A DNA stretch of 64,000 nucleotides from Bacteroidales bacterium (GTDB taxonomy: Bacteria; Bacteroidota; Bacteroidia; Bacteroidales; VadinHA17): positions 1-64,000 of the forward strand of contig JAGPFZ010000005.1 of the NCBI GenBank assembly GCA_018056245.1, written 5' to 3'. The position numbers were made by a program, and so were the translations under genes. This document shows positions 52,984 through 63,510 of this stretch, in pieces (the stretch's first letter is position 1; each line of letters begins with the position of its first letter). The notes under the pieces were generated by a model, which was not told the origin of the DNA, searched no databases, and was given only the letters and a program-made list of their open reading frames with translations.

Positions 52984-54561
52984 ATGAAAAGAGCAATTAT
53001 TATTTTAAATTTTCTTTTTCTTTTATTTCTTTCCGCATGGCCTCAGGCTGCATGGATGAATGTTGCTAGCAGAGGTGCTGACTGTTCTGGAAAAATAAAG
53101 TGTACAGGGATAATAAATAATCTTATTGATACTCTTTCCGGAAGAGGTGGAGGGACGTTGTATTTTTCGGCCGGGACTTACCTGACTGGCCCTATCATTT
53201 TGAAAAGCAATATAATTCTTTATTTGGATGCCGGTGCTGTAATAAAGTTCTCGGACGATTTCGACGACTATTTGCCCATGGTTCCCTCACGCTGGGAGGA
53301 TATCAGAGTAAAAAACTTCAAATCCCAGATTTATGCCTACAGGTGTGAAAATATAACAATAACCGGCAGAGGCCATTTTGAAGGACAGGGACAGAAGTGG
53401 TGGGACTTTATGAGACAGGTTAATGCGAAGAAACAGCCTGAAAGCAAGTGGCAGGAAATATTCAGAAAAGAAAATGCAGAGCTTCTGTCACGTAATGAAT
53501 ATCTAAGGTCGAAGAATAATTTTCTGAGGCCGCCTATGGTCACAACTTATGAATGTAAAAACGTATTGATCGAAGGTGTCAGCTTTTCGAATCCACCTTT
53601 CTGGACAATAATGCCGGCCTTTACAGATAATATAATAATTAATGGTATTACCATTGAAAATCCCGGGAACTCTCCTAACACTGACGGGATAGATCCTTCA
53701 TCGTGCCGCAACGTCCGTATTTCAAACTGCCATATTACGGTTGGCGATGATTGTATAGTGATTAAATCGGGCCGTGATGAAGATGGGCGTGAAGCAGGGA
53801 AGCCTACTGAAAACGTAACTATAACAAATTGTACTATGCTGGAAGGGCACGGTGGTGTGGTTATTGGGAGTGAGATGAGCGGAGGAGTGCGAAGGATTGC
53901 TATCTCGAACTGTGTCTTTGAAGGCACCGACCGCGGGATAAGAATAAAAACTATGCGGGGAAGGGGCGGAGTGATAGAGGATATTGTTGTTTCCAATATA
54001 GTGATGAATAACATAATTAATGAAGGAGTTTTAATAACTCTTCGCTATCAGACAACAAAACCTGAACCTCTGTCGGAAAGAACCCCCTCCTGTAAGAATG
54101 TGAGGATATCCGACTTAATTATAAGAGGAGCTCGCCGGCCGGTTGCAATTTACGGACTGGAGGAAATGGATGTATCGGGTATCTCTTTGAATAGCATGGA
54201 AGCCTCTTCACAACAGGGCATAATTATTGAAAATGTTTCAGATATCAGTTTGCATGATATCAAACTCGAAATAACAGGCGGAAGCGCACTCGAAGCAAAA
54301 GACTCGAAAAAAATCAGTTGCGACAGAATCTCAGCTTCATTGAAAACAGAGTATAAACCATGTTTCGTCCTTCAGAACTGCCAGGATATAAGAGTTACAA
54401 ATTGTTATCAATCCGAAATAATTGATCTTTATATGTCAGAAGATGAAAAATGCGAATCTATCTATATGGTTAACAACATACTGCCAGGCGTAAAAATGCT
54501 TTATAATAAAAAAGGTAAAAATATAATTACAGGTAATAATTTTTTAAAGTTAGAAAACTAA
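52984..54561 (+). CDS. GH28-family polygalacturonase-like enzyme
   Basis: This 525-residue secreted enzyme has a signal peptide (about 1-21) and a right-handed beta-helix. The GH28 active-site set is complete: N232-TDGID with D234, the DD pair D255/D256 in GDDCIVIKSG, H289 in GHGG and R320-I-K322. GH28 enzymes hydrolyse alpha-1,4-galacturonic acid linkages of homogalacturonan or the galacturonic-rhamnose bonds of rhamnogalacturonan. It is the first gene of the plus-strand PUL, and susC starts 18 bases after it. Confidence 0.95.
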   Translation: MKRAIIILNFLFLLFLSAWPQAAWMNVASRGADCSGKIKCTGIINNLIDTLSGRGGGTLYFSAGTYLTGPIILKSNIILYLDAGAVIKFSDDFDDYLPMVPSRWEDIRVKNFKSQIYAYRCENITITGRGHFEGQGQKWWDFMRQVNAKKQPESKWQEIFRKENAELLSRNEYLRSKNNFLRPPMVTTYECKNVLIEGVSFSNPPFWTIMPAFTDNIIINGITIENPGNSPNTDGIDPSSCRNVRISNCHITVGDDCIVIKSGRDEDGREAGKPTENVTITNCTMLEGHGGVVIGSEMSGGVRRIAISNCVFEGTDRGIRIKTMRGRGGVIEDIVVSNIVMNNIINEGVLITLRYQTTKPEPLSERTPSCKNVRISDLIIRGARRPVAIYGLEEMDVSGISLNSMEASSQQGIIIENVSDISLHDIKLEITGGSALEAKDSKKISCDRISASLKTEYKPCFVLQNCQDIRVTNCYQSEIIDLYMSEDEKCESIYMVNNILPGVKMLYNKKGKNIITGNNFLKLEN

Positions 54562-54579
54562 CCTAAATAATTTATTTCT

Positions 54580-57500
54580 ATGAACAGGAAATTTTTTACG
54601 GGAGCTCTGGCGATCCTGCTTCTTCTATTGTCTTCCACGACAATGTACGGACAGGCTGCCAGAATTATCACGGGGAAGGTAACCGACCAGAACGGAGACC
54701 CTCTTCCGGGTGCGAGCGTCGTTGTAGCCGGTACTACAACGGCCACACAAACCGATCAGAACGGCAGTTATCAAATAACGGTAGAGAATCCTGCAAGTGC
54801 CGTACTCGAATTTACATATGTCGGGTACGGTAAACAGCAGATTCCGGTAGGTAATAAAACAACGATAAATGTAGTTCTACAGGAGGAAGCTATCGGACTT
54901 AACGAGCTTGTCGTAGTAGGCTACGGCACCGTAAGGAAAAGAGATCTCACAGGCTCAGTAGCATCAATAAAAACTGATGAGATTGTCAAAACTGCTTCGA
55001 ATAATGCCCTTCAGTCAATACAGGGCAAAATATCAGGGGCGGATGTCACTAAGAACAGCGGCGAATCAGGCAGCGGAATCTCAATCAATCTTAGAGGGAA
55101 CAGGTCAATAAATGCATCCAACGCCCCTCTTTTTCTGGTTGACGGGATTGAATACGGCTCGACTCTCGATATCAATGCTTCAGATATTCTCTCCATCGAA
55201 GTTCTGAAGGATGCTTCCTCTACGGCTATTTATGGTACACGTGGCGCCAACGGAGTTATTATCATTACTACAAAAAAGGGAACCATCGCAGGCGAAGCGT
55301 CCAGATCGAAGGTGTCGGTAAATTCATACCTCTCATTTAATAGTCCAACCAATCTTCCAAAACTGATGAGTGTGGAACAGGACTACCGCCTGATGGCCGA
55401 ACGTCAGAGATATAACAAAGAGAAAGCCGATAGCTCATGGGGCTCTACAAAGCTGTCAGACTATCCTCCCAATGTGGTTCTATCAAATGTTGTAAGCCCT
55501 CCTTATGAAAAATCGGTGTACCAGCTATATCAGGAGGGTGGAGTTGACTGGTTCGATATGATACTTCGTAATAGTATGACCCAAAACTATGAGTTATCGC
55601 TTACCGGAGGCGATGCTAGAACAGCTTTTGTTATTTCGCTCGGATATATGAACGAGCAGGGCTTATTACGCAACGATGTACTTGACCGTTATAACCTCAG
55701 AGTAAACGTCGATCATAAAATAAGAAAAAATCTATCAGTCGGTGCCAATATACAATATACATACCGTGACTGGGACAGGAGGGCTGATAACATATATTCA
55801 CAATTAATAAAAATGCATGCTATGGCCCAGCCCTATCTATCGGACGGTACTATTCTCGATCGACCTTCTGAACTTGCAACAAGTCACACAAATCCCTTGT
55901 TGAACGAAGTTGAAGGTTATTATACTAATAATACACTCAGGAACAGGCTATTCGGTAACCTATACCTCGACTGGGAAATAATCAAAGGATTGACATTCAG
56001 ATCAGTCTTTGGAGTGGACCAGCAGGGGTATCGCACGGGAACTTATGAGGATTATATGTGTACATCAAATTATCAGTTTGGTCGCGGCTCTTCATTTTCG
56101 GCAACAAACGGCCAGTCGCTGGGATATACATTTGAGAACACTCTGAATTATAAATTCAATATAGGTGAAATAAATGAGATTCAGCTCCTTGCAGGTCAAA
56201 GCGCCAGACAGGACATTTCCGAAACTCATGGAGTCTCAGGTATAGGAGGATTTGACCACTATGTTGTAAACTCTTTTTACGATTTGACATTTATCCCAAC
56301 CACAGGCCGGAATATTTCAAATTCCTATGTACAGAGCAATATGCTGTCGTTCTTCGGCAGAGTTAATTATAAACTTCTGAACAGATATCTTCTTACTGCA
56401 ACATTAAGAGCCGACGGTTCATCTGTTCTTGCCGAAGGACATAAATGGGGATACTTTCCTTCAGTTGCAGCAGCATGGATATTATCGGAAGAATCGTTTT
56501 TAAGGGATGTGGAGCTTATCAATAACCTTAAACTTCGTCTGAGTTGGGGACAAGCCGGTAATGCAGCTATAGATCCATACAGGACACTTACTCTGCTAAG
56601 TTCGGAAAAAGTTCCCTATACTTTCGGAAACAAACTGGTTCAGGGACAGGTTCCTGCCAACCTTGGCAATCCTGACCTGACATGGGAGACAACTGCAACG
56701 TATGATGCAGGTGTTGATATCTCATTGTTAAAGGAACGCATCTCAGCAACGGTTGATGTTTATTATTCTAAAACCACCGACCTGCTGCTTTATAAAGGAC
56801 TTCCTGCATCATCGGTTTATCCGCAGGTGATTGAGAATGTCGGGACCACGGAAAATAAAGGTGTCGAAGCCACACTGAATCTGAGGGTGATAGAACAAAA
56901 AAATTTCTCATGGCTTGCCGACTTTAATTTTTCGATGAACAGAGATAAGATAATATCGCTTGCCAGCGGTGAATCGCGAGATGTATCGAAACCGGATGAA
57001 GCTCTTGTTGTAGGTGAACCCGTAAGAGCATTCTATAACTATGAGGCCGACGGCTGCTGGAAAATTGATGAAGCTGCTGATGCTAAAATATATGGTAAGA
57101 TACCCGGGTCAATAAAAATAGTTGACAGAAATAATGATAATGTCATAAATGATCTCGATAAAAGACTCTATAACAAGAGTCCGAAATTTGTAGCCGGCTG
57201 GAACAACACGTTCAATTATAAAGGGATTTCCCTTTCTGCTTTAATGTATGCTCGTGTTGGTCAGTGGATAAGATATGACTATAACCTTGCCTACAAGCCT
57301 ACAGAACAGGACGGTTCACCTGCTGTTGATTTCTGGACGCCGGAAAATCAGAACGGCAAATTCCCGCGCCCGGGAATCGTTTCACAGAACGATATGCCGG
57401 CACTCGGCTTCGAAAATGCCAGCTTTTTTAAGATAAGAGAACTTACTCTCGGGTATTCATTACCCACCAGAATTATGAATAAAGCCGGTATTTCTACCTT

Positions 57501-57630
57501 GCGCATTTACGGCTCACTCCAGAATTTTTTCACATTCAGCAATCTGGATAACTATGACCCTGAAAGAGGAGGCGCTATTTCACACCCACTGGCAAAACAG
57601 ATGGTATTTGGCATAAACCTCGACTTTTAA
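54580..57630 (+). CDS. SusC/RagA-family TonB-linked outer-membrane transporter
   Basis: This 1016-residue protein imports glycan fragments through the outer membrane. It has a signal peptide (about 1-26), a carboxypeptidase-D-like regulatory domain (about 30-110; ITGKVTDQNGDPLPGASVVV), a plug domain (VVVGYGTVRKRDLTGSVASI, about 115-230; LKDASSTAIYGTRGANGVII) and a 22-strand-type barrel ending in MVFGINLDF. The SusD partner follows after 19 bases. Confidence 0.97.
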   Translation: MNRKFFTGALAILLLLLSSTTMYGQAARIITGKVTDQNGDPLPGASVVVAGTTTATQTDQNGSYQITVENPASAVLEFTYVGYGKQQIPVGNKTTINVVLQEEAIGLNELVVVGYGTVRKRDLTGSVASIKTDEIVKTASNNALQSIQGKISGADVTKNSGESGSGISINLRGNRSINASNAPLFLVDGIEYGSTLDINASDILSIEVLKDASSTAIYGTRGANGVIIITTKKGTIAGEASRSKVSVNSYLSFNSPTNLPKLMSVEQDYRLMAERQRYNKEKADSSWGSTKLSDYPPNVVLSNVVSPPYEKSVYQLYQEGGVDWFDMILRNSMTQNYELSLTGGDARTAFVISLGYMNEQGLLRNDVLDRYNLRVNVDHKIRKNLSVGANIQYTYRDWDRRADNIYSQLIKMHAMAQPYLSDGTILDRPSELATSHTNPLLNEVEGYYTNNTLRNRLFGNLYLDWEIIKGLTFRSVFGVDQQGYRTGTYEDYMCTSNYQFGRGSSFSATNGQSLGYTFENTLNYKFNIGEINEIQLLAGQSARQDISETHGVSGIGGFDHYVVNSFYDLTFIPTTGRNISNSYVQSNMLSFFGRVNYKLLNRYLLTATLRADGSSVLAEGHKWGYFPSVAAAWILSEESFLRDVELINNLKLRLSWGQAGNAAIDPYRTLTLLSSEKVPYTFGNKLVQGQVPANLGNPDLTWETTATYDAGVDISLLKERISATVDVYYSKTTDLLLYKGLPASSVYPQVIENVGTTENKGVEATLNLRVIEQKNFSWLADFNFSMNRDKIISLASGESRDVSKPDEALVVGEPVRAFYNYEADGCWKIDEAADAKIYGKIPGSIKIVDRNNDNVINDLDKRLYNKSPKFVAGWNNTFNYKGISLSALMYARVGQWIRYDYNLAYKPTEQDGSPAVDFWTPENQNGKFPRPGIVSQNDMPALGFENASFFKIRELTLGYSLPTRIMNKAGISTLRIYGSLQNFFTFSNLDNYDPERGGAISHPLAKQMVFGINLDF

Positions 57631-57649
57631 AATTTTAAAACATGCAACG

Positions 57650-59614
57650 ATGAAAACCGGATTAAAATATTTAAGCGCATTGTTTGTGGTGCTGATGACA
57701 GCAAACATTGCATGTACCGATTATCTTACGGAAGTAAACAGAACAGGTTCAACTGAAGATATTATTTATTCTACAAAATCAGGCCTGGATGGTCTGCTTG
57801 GCGCAAGTTATTCCTACCTTAGAGGATGGTATGGTAAAGAGGCTGCATACGGATTGAGCGAATGCGGAACGGACCTCTGGCTTACCGGATATGATAACAG
57901 ACAAAAAGTGCTCGTTGATTATTCGGGTATAACACCCGAAGTTGCAACAAGTACGAAAGAGACGATGAACGCATGTTTCGATGAGTACTGGGAGCTCTTT
58001 TATACGGCTATTAATACTGTAAACACAGGATTGAAAAATGTGCCTCTGGTTCCGGATAATACATTGAGCAACGCTGATAAAAATGTGTATATAGGAGAAC
58101 TGAAAGCACTTCGTGCACTATATTATTGGCATCTTGTCGAAACATGGGGTCCCGTTCAAATCAACAGAGAGCCTGTTAATAGTGTATCAACGGAAGCCAG
58201 GCGTGATTCCGAACAAGACGTTTATAACTTCATGCTCGAAGATATTGATGATGCTATCGCCAGGCTGGCAGGAAAGACTACTAAGACAGGCCATATAAAT
58301 CTATGGGCCGCCAAAGCTATAAAAGCACGACTGCTTTTGTATAAAGCCAGTAAATTCAATGATAACCAGGCATATCTGGATGCTGCAGCTACAGCCGATG
58401 AGGTTATTTCGGGCAGCGGACTGTCGTTTTATACAAACTATGCCGATTGCTGGAGCGGCGTCAATGAGAACGGAATAAACAACAGAGAGGTGATATGGTG
58501 GGTTGACTATTCCGAGGTGCTCGAAAACAATATTCTTTCTCCACGTTTAAAACTGGATGCTTCAGGTAATCAGATGACATGGTCGCAGATGATCCTCAGA
58601 AACGGTTCAAATACAATAGGGGGAAATGCAGCCCATCTTATGTTCGTTGGAGTATGGAATATGGTTCCAGGCCTTACTGCAATACTGATAAGAACAGATA
58701 CAGAAGCGAAGAAAGTGCTTTCATATCAGGGGAAAACATTTAACCTCGGGACTGCTTATCAGCCATATAGTAAAGGATTTACAAGATATGTTCCTTCTGG
58801 CTATCTGCTCGACCTGTTCAATGATGCAACCGACCAGAGATATCAGGCATCATTCCGCGATGTTTATTATGTTGCACCCGAGCTCCAGGCTGCCTTTACA
58901 GCAGGAACTGTTACACCACCATCAGGATATGCAAATATGAGGGATACGGCTATTTACCTGTCGAAGAAACCTGTGACAGCCGGACAGATAAGCCGCGCAG
59001 CAAACAGATATGTCCTGTTTACAAGAACCGATGTAGGCAATCCTGCCGCTAAACCGCTTTATCAGGATGCAGCCGCTACACTTCCTACTATTGCCACAGG
59101 TACATCGGGAAATGAAAACTTCAAAGGAAATAGAATGTATATCCAGTTGAAAAAATTCGACGATTATACAGGCTCTATAATAAGAGACCTCTGCTCGAGA
59201 GACGCATTTGTATTCCGGCTTTCGGAAATGTACCTTATTGCCGCAGAGGGCTATATGATGGCCGGACAGACGGCAAATGCCATTGCCAGGCTTAACACTT
59301 TGAGAACGGCCCGCGCAAAGGCAGGACAATCGAACGTTCTTTCCCCTGCAGAGGAAACCGCTGTCGGTTCTAAAGATGTTAACGTCATCCTCGACGAACG
59401 TGCCAGAGAACTTTGCGGCGAACAACAGAGATGGTTCGACCTCAAACGTACCGGAAAGTTGCTCGATCGGGTAAAACAATATAACGGAAGTGCTAAAAAT
59501 AATATTAAAGATTTCCATACTCTGAGACCTATTCCTCAGCCACAAATGGATGCCGTAACGAACAAAACAAACGGACCGGATCCTAAAGGCTTCTGGCAGA
59601 ACCCGGGGTATTAG
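57650..59614 (+). CDS. SusD/RagB-family surface glycan-binding lipoprotein
   Basis: This 654-residue lipoprotein (lipobox ending in C22, ANIAC) is the lid and glycan-binding partner of SusC at the cell surface. The N-terminal part contains SGLDGLLGASYSYLRGW and ELKALRALYYWHLVETWG. The C-terminal SusD/RagB part contains FRLSEMYLIAAEGYMMAGQ, AIARLNTLRTARAKAG and DERARELCGEQQRWFDLKRT. It is longer than many SusD proteins. A terminator-like hairpin follows its stop. Confidence 0.96.
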   Translation: MKTGLKYLSALFVVLMTANIACTDYLTEVNRTGSTEDIIYSTKSGLDGLLGASYSYLRGWYGKEAAYGLSECGTDLWLTGYDNRQKVLVDYSGITPEVATSTKETMNACFDEYWELFYTAINTVNTGLKNVPLVPDNTLSNADKNVYIGELKALRALYYWHLVETWGPVQINREPVNSVSTEARRDSEQDVYNFMLEDIDDAIARLAGKTTKTGHINLWAAKAIKARLLLYKASKFNDNQAYLDAAATADEVISGSGLSFYTNYADCWSGVNENGINNREVIWWVDYSEVLENNILSPRLKLDASGNQMTWSQMILRNGSNTIGGNAAHLMFVGVWNMVPGLTAILIRTDTEAKKVLSYQGKTFNLGTAYQPYSKGFTRYVPSGYLLDLFNDATDQRYQASFRDVYYVAPELQAAFTAGTVTPPSGYANMRDTAIYLSKKPVTAGQISRAANRYVLFTRTDVGNPAAKPLYQDAAATLPTIATGTSGNENFKGNRMYIQLKKFDDYTGSIIRDLCSRDAFVFRLSEMYLIAAEGYMMAGQTANAIARLNTLRTARAKAGQSNVLSPAEETAVGSKDVNVILDERARELCGEQQRWFDLKRTGKLLDRVKQYNGSAKNNIKDFHTLRPIPQPQMDAVTNKTNGPDPKGFWQNPGY

Positions 59615-59640
59615 AAAAACAGGTTGGTTAGTGGGTTATC

Positions 59641-59702
59641 AGGAGGATTACAATATGATGCTGAATTGCTTTAATACTGTAATCCTCTTACCTTTTTATT
59701 TT
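59641..59702 (+). terminator. Terminator or attenuator after susD
   Basis: AGGAGGATTACA (59641-59652) and TGTAATCCTCTT (59678-59689) form a 12-base-pair stem, including one G-T pair, around a 25-base loop, then TTTTTATTTT (59693-59702). It lies 26 bases after the susD stop and about 110 bases before GH105. Partial termination here would make susCD more abundant than the downstream enzymes. Confidence 0.6.
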
Positions 59703-59809
59703 CGGCTTAATTAATCAACACTTGATTCTTAAAGCAAAATATAAACAATATGATGAATTTTTCATAACATTTTTCTATTAAATTAAAAGGTCATTTAACA
59801 TTTATTGTA

Positions 59810-60988
59810 ATGTATAAAAAACTGATTTTTTTATTATTGATCGTTACCATTGGCTGTAACATTCAATCGCAGCAGACGAAAAAAAATGAAAATGAGATAA
59901 AATGGTCGGTCAGAATGGCAAATACAGTTATGGAACAAGCCGACAGTCTGATTCATTATGTTCCGGGCACACCCAAATGGGCTTATGATGTTGCTTTTCT
60001 CGGTATGGCAATAGACAAGCTTGGGAATATCAATCCAAAATATTCAAAATATATGGAGGACTGGGTGAATTACTTTGTCAATGAAGACGGCTCTGTCAAA
60101 GATTACAAAATAAGTGAATATAATCTTGACCGTATATTCCCGGGCCGACTTGTAATTACAGTTTATAAGAGGAATCCTCAACAGAAGTATAAAATTGCAA
60201 TTGATAACTTTATCGAACAATTAAAAACACACCCGAAGACTAAATCGGGAGGTTACTGGCATAAGTTGATTTACCCATGGCAGATGTGGCTCGACGGGAT
60301 ATTTATGGGTTCGACATTTATGGCTCAGTATGCAAAGGAATTCAATGCTCCCGAATGGTATGATGTTGCGACTGCCCAGACAAAAATGATATATGAAAAG
60401 ACTCTCGATACAGGATCGGGCCTTCTGATGCATGCCTGGGATGAAAGCCGTACCCAGAAATGGTGCGACCCTGAAACTGGAAAATCACATTACCCGTGGA
60501 GCAGGGCAATGGGCTGGTACATCATGGCTATCGTTGACATACTTGATTATCTTCCGGCAGAACATCCCGATAAGGATGACCTGATAGAAATTCTTCAGAA
60601 AACATGTAATGCTCTTATTAAAGTACAGGATTCAAAGACCGGACTGTGGTATCAGGTGCTTAATATGGGAGGAAGAGAAGGTAACTATATCGAAGCGTCC
60701 GGCTCTGCAATGTATATTTATGTGTTTGCAAAAGGAGCAAGGCTCGGATACCTCGATAAGAAATACAGGGAAATTGCCTCCAGAGCATTCGATAATTTTA
60801 TTAAAGAACTTGTTACAACAGATCCAGCAGGTATGGTAACGATCCACAATATATGTGGTGGCTGCGGACTTGGTGGAAATCCTTACAGAGATGGTTCGTA
60901 TGAATACTATATAAGCGAAAAAAGATACGATAACGACACAAAAGGTGTTGCACCTTTTATTCTTGCAGCAATCGAACTCGAAAGATAA
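59810..60988 (+). CDS. GH105-family unsaturated rhamnogalacturonyl hydrolase, lipoprotein
   Basis: This 392-residue protein has a lipobox ending in C16 (TIGC). The alpha/alpha-barrel matches GH105 (YteR/YesR-type): TPKWAYDVAFLGMAIDKLG, PWQMWLDGIFMGSTFMAQYA with the catalytic-type Asp, HAWDESRTQKWCDPETGKSH, YPWSRAMGWYIMAIVDIL and GGCGLGGNPYRDGSYEYYIS. GH105 removes unsaturated uronic acid left by pectate or rhamnogalacturonan lyases. A lyase partner is not in this window but may follow the GH2 gene. Confidence 0.94.
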   Translation: MYKKLIFLLLIVTIGCNIQSQQTKKNENEIKWSVRMANTVMEQADSLIHYVPGTPKWAYDVAFLGMAIDKLGNINPKYSKYMEDWVNYFVNEDGSVKDYKISEYNLDRIFPGRLVITVYKRNPQQKYKIAIDNFIEQLKTHPKTKSGGYWHKLIYPWQMWLDGIFMGSTFMAQYAKEFNAPEWYDVATAQTKMIYEKTLDTGSGLLMHAWDESRTQKWCDPETGKSHYPWSRAMGWYIMAIVDILDYLPAEHPDKDDLIEILQKTCNALIKVQDSKTGLWYQVLNMGGREGNYIEASGSAMYIYVFAKGARLGYLDKKYREIASRAFDNFIKELVTTDPAGMVTIHNICGGCGLGGNPYRDGSYEYYISEKRYDNDTKGVAPFILAAIELER

Positions 60989-60998
60989 GAAACAATAA

Positions 60999-61034
60999 AT
61001 TTTTCATTATTTTTAACATAAAATAATGAAAAAT
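60999..61034 (+). promoter_or_regulatory. Perfect 15-bp hairpin overlapping the GH95 start codon
   Basis: ATTTTTCATTATTTT (60999-61013) and its exact reverse complement (61020-61034) are separated by TAACAT. The right arm runs into the ATG at 61033-61035. Only one pair is G-C, so the stem is thermally weak, but it could hide the ribosome-binding region of GH95 in the mRNA. No T-tail follows the right arm, so it is less likely a terminator. Confidence 0.5.
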
Positions 61035-63429
61035 GAAGCATTTGACTAAACCTTTCGTATTATTAATTATAATAGCATCATTTAGCCAGATCCTATATAC
61101 TCAGGAACTAAATAATAACTACGGGATGTTCCTCTGGTATCGTCGGCCTGCGGCCGACTGGAATGAGGCTCTGCCCATTGGAAACGGACGTATGGGAGCA
61201 ATGGTTTTCGGCAATGTCAACCATGAACGAATTCAGATTAATGAAGAAAGCATCTGGGCAGGGATGAAAGTCGAAAATCCCGATGCAGATGCTCGCGAAT
61301 ATCTTCCGTTAATCCAGAAAAAACTTCTAAACGGTGAAATCAAAGAGGCGATGGAGCTTTCCGAGAGACATTTGCAAAGCAACCCGATGCGTATTCGTTC
61401 ATATCAGCCTCTTGGAGATATTTTTATTGATTTTTTCAACTCGGGCCGCAGCATTCCTAAAGAAGAAAATTACCGCCGCGAGCTTAATCTCGAAACAGGC
61501 ATTGTAACAACATCCTATTCTCTTGATGGAATATCATATACAAGAGAAACCTTTGCTTCTGCTCCCGACAATGTGATTGTAATAAAGCTTTCAGCAAATC
61601 AGCCTGGTAGACTTACTTTTAGACTCTCGCTCGGCCGCGAACAGGATGCCGTTGTAGTACCCATAGCACCAGATGAGTTATTACTTACAGGTCAGATAGT
61701 TGACCTGCCAGAAAAAGAAACATGCCCGCCCGGGTTGCACATGAAATTTGCTGCCCGTATCATTGGAAAGAACAGGAGAGGAACAATGACTGCCATAAAT
61801 AACAGTTTTTATGTAGAAAATGCCGATGAAGCTGTATTTTATCTTACTGCAGCAACAGATTATAACTTTTCACTACTCGATTATGACCGTTCCATAGACC
61901 CGGTAAAGATATGCAGTTCAATTCTCGAGCCTGTTAAAAGCAAGACATACGAAGCGGTTAAGAACTCTCACATAAAAGAACATTCCTCAATGTTTAACAG
62001 GGTTTTTTTCACTCTTGGTGAAGAAACCCGGTCAGATATTTCCACGGACCAGCGGCTAAAGGAAGTAAAAGAAGGGAAAGAGGATAAAGGGCTTGCCGTT
62101 CTTCAGTTTCAGTATGGCCGTTACCTTCTTATGGGTTCGTCGCGTGCCCCTGGTATCCTTCCAGCCAATCTGCAGGGTATATGGAACAAGGATATGAACG
62201 CCGCATGGAACTCCGATTATCACACTAATATAAATTTACAGATGAATTACTGGCCGGCCGAGGTTTGCAATCTTTCAGAAACCGTCATTCCGCTTTCGGA
62301 TATGATAAATCGTCTTCGCAAACCTGGTCGAGTAACTGCCGAAAAAACCTATAACTCGAAAGGATGGACGATGAACCACCTTACCGATGTGTTTGGACGT
62401 ACTTCAATATGCGATGGAGTAGGATGGGGCACTTTCCCTATGGCAGGTCCATGGCTTGTGCTGCATCAGTGGGAACATTATCGGTTTACACAGGATAAGG
62501 AATATCTTAGAAATGAGGCATGGCCTTCGATGAAAGAGAGCGCCGAGTTTATACTTGGATTCCTGATAAAAGATAAAAACGGGAAGTGGGTGACGGCCCC
62601 GTCAAATTCCCCGGAAAACAGTTATAAGTTGCCAAACGGCGAAAGATATAATCTTACTTATGGCGCTACCATGGATATCCAGATAATACGGGAATTACTT
62701 ACAGCATGTATTGAAGCATGCGAAATATTGGGAGAGGATAGAGAATTTACGAATAAGTTGAAACTGGTGCTAAAAGATCTACCCCCAAACAGAATAAGTA
62801 AACGTTATGGGATAATTCAGGAATGGATTGAGGACTATGAGGAAGTTGAACCGGGTCACAGACATATATCACAGCTTTTCGGACTCTATCCAGGCACACA
62901 AATTACAGCCGCCAATCCGGAACTTTTCGAAGCGGCCCGAAAAACCATCGAGCGACGCCAGACGTATGCGGTAAAAGGACAGGGCTCTTCTACCGGATGG
63001 AGCAAAGCATGGATGGTGAATTTCTTTGCAAGGCTTAATGACGGAAATGCTGCATGGAGTAAGATTCTGGAGCTTCAACGCGAAAAAACGCTGAACAATC
63101 TGTTCGACAACCACCCGCCTTTTCAGATTGATGGAAATTTCGGGTTGACAGCAGGAATAGCCGAGATGTTGTTACAATCGCATACCGGTGAAATAGAACT
63201 ACTGCCCGCTCTGCCTGAGGCCTGGAGCAACGGAAGAATATCCGGTTTGAAAGCCAGAGGAAATTTAGAAGTAGATATCACATGGGAAAATAACCATTTG
63301 AAAAACGTTGTTCTTAAATCAAATGAAGATAAATCTGTTACTGTAAAGTATGGAACTCTGAAAGCAAGACATAAGATAAAAAAAGAATTACCACTAAAAC
63401 TGGATAATAATTTAAAAAGAATAGTTTAA
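61033..63429 (+). CDS. GH95-family alpha-L-fucosidase/alpha-L-galactosidase
   Basis: This 798-residue secreted protein (signal peptide about 1-23) matches GH95: [105 protein letters not shown] and the conserved [22 protein letters not shown]95 enzymes release alpha-1,2-linked L-fucose or alpha-L-galactose, the latter known from rhamnogalacturonan-II side chains. It lies 44 bases after GH105. Confidence 0.95.
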   Translation: MKHLTKPFVLLIIIASFSQILYTQELNNNYGMFLWYRRPAADWNEALPIGNGRMGAMVFGNVNHERIQINEESIWAGMKVENPDADAREYLPLIQKKLLNGEIKEAMELSERHLQSNPMRIRSYQPLGDIFIDFFNSGRSIPKEENYRRELNLETGIVTTSYSLDGISYTRETFASAPDNVIVIKLSANQPGRLTFRLSLGREQDAVVVPIAPDELLLTGQIVDLPEKETCPPGLHMKFAARIIGKNRRGTMTAINNSFYVENADEAVFYLTAATDYNFSLLDYDRSIDPVKICSSILEPVKSKTYEAVKNSHIKEHSSMFNRVFFTLGEETRSDISTDQRLKEVKEGKEDKGLAVLQFQYGRYLLMGSSRAPGILPANLQGIWNKDMNAAWNSDYHTNINLQMNYWPAEVCNLSETVIPLSDMINRLRKPGRVTAEKTYNSKGWTMNHLTDVFGRTSICDGVGWGTFPMAGPWLVLHQWEHYRFTQDKEYLRNEAWPSMKESAEFILGFLIKDKNGKWVTAPSNSPENSYKLPNGERYNLTYGATMDIQIIRELLTACIEACEILGEDREFTNKLKLVLKDLPPNRISKRYGIIQEWIEDYEEVEPGHRHISQLFGLYPGTQITAANPELFEAARKTIERRQTYAVKGQGSSTGWSKAWMVNFFARLNDGNAAWSKILELQREKTLNNLFDNHPPFQIDGNFGLTAGIAEMLLQSHTGEIELLPALPEAWSNGRISGLKARGNLEVDITWENNHLKNVVLKSNEDKSVTVKYGTLKARHKIKKELPLKLDNNLKRIV

Positions 63430-63510
63430 TTTTATGCACTTATTGAAGTTTTGTAAATAATTTATAAAGAATGAATTGAAATTTTCAAAAATCTGACATT
63501 ATTATTTATT

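Noticed and set aside
58922..59545. 207-codon minus-strand frame opposite susD
   Set aside because: It is antisense to a clear SusD C-terminal domain and Cys-rich without any family pattern.
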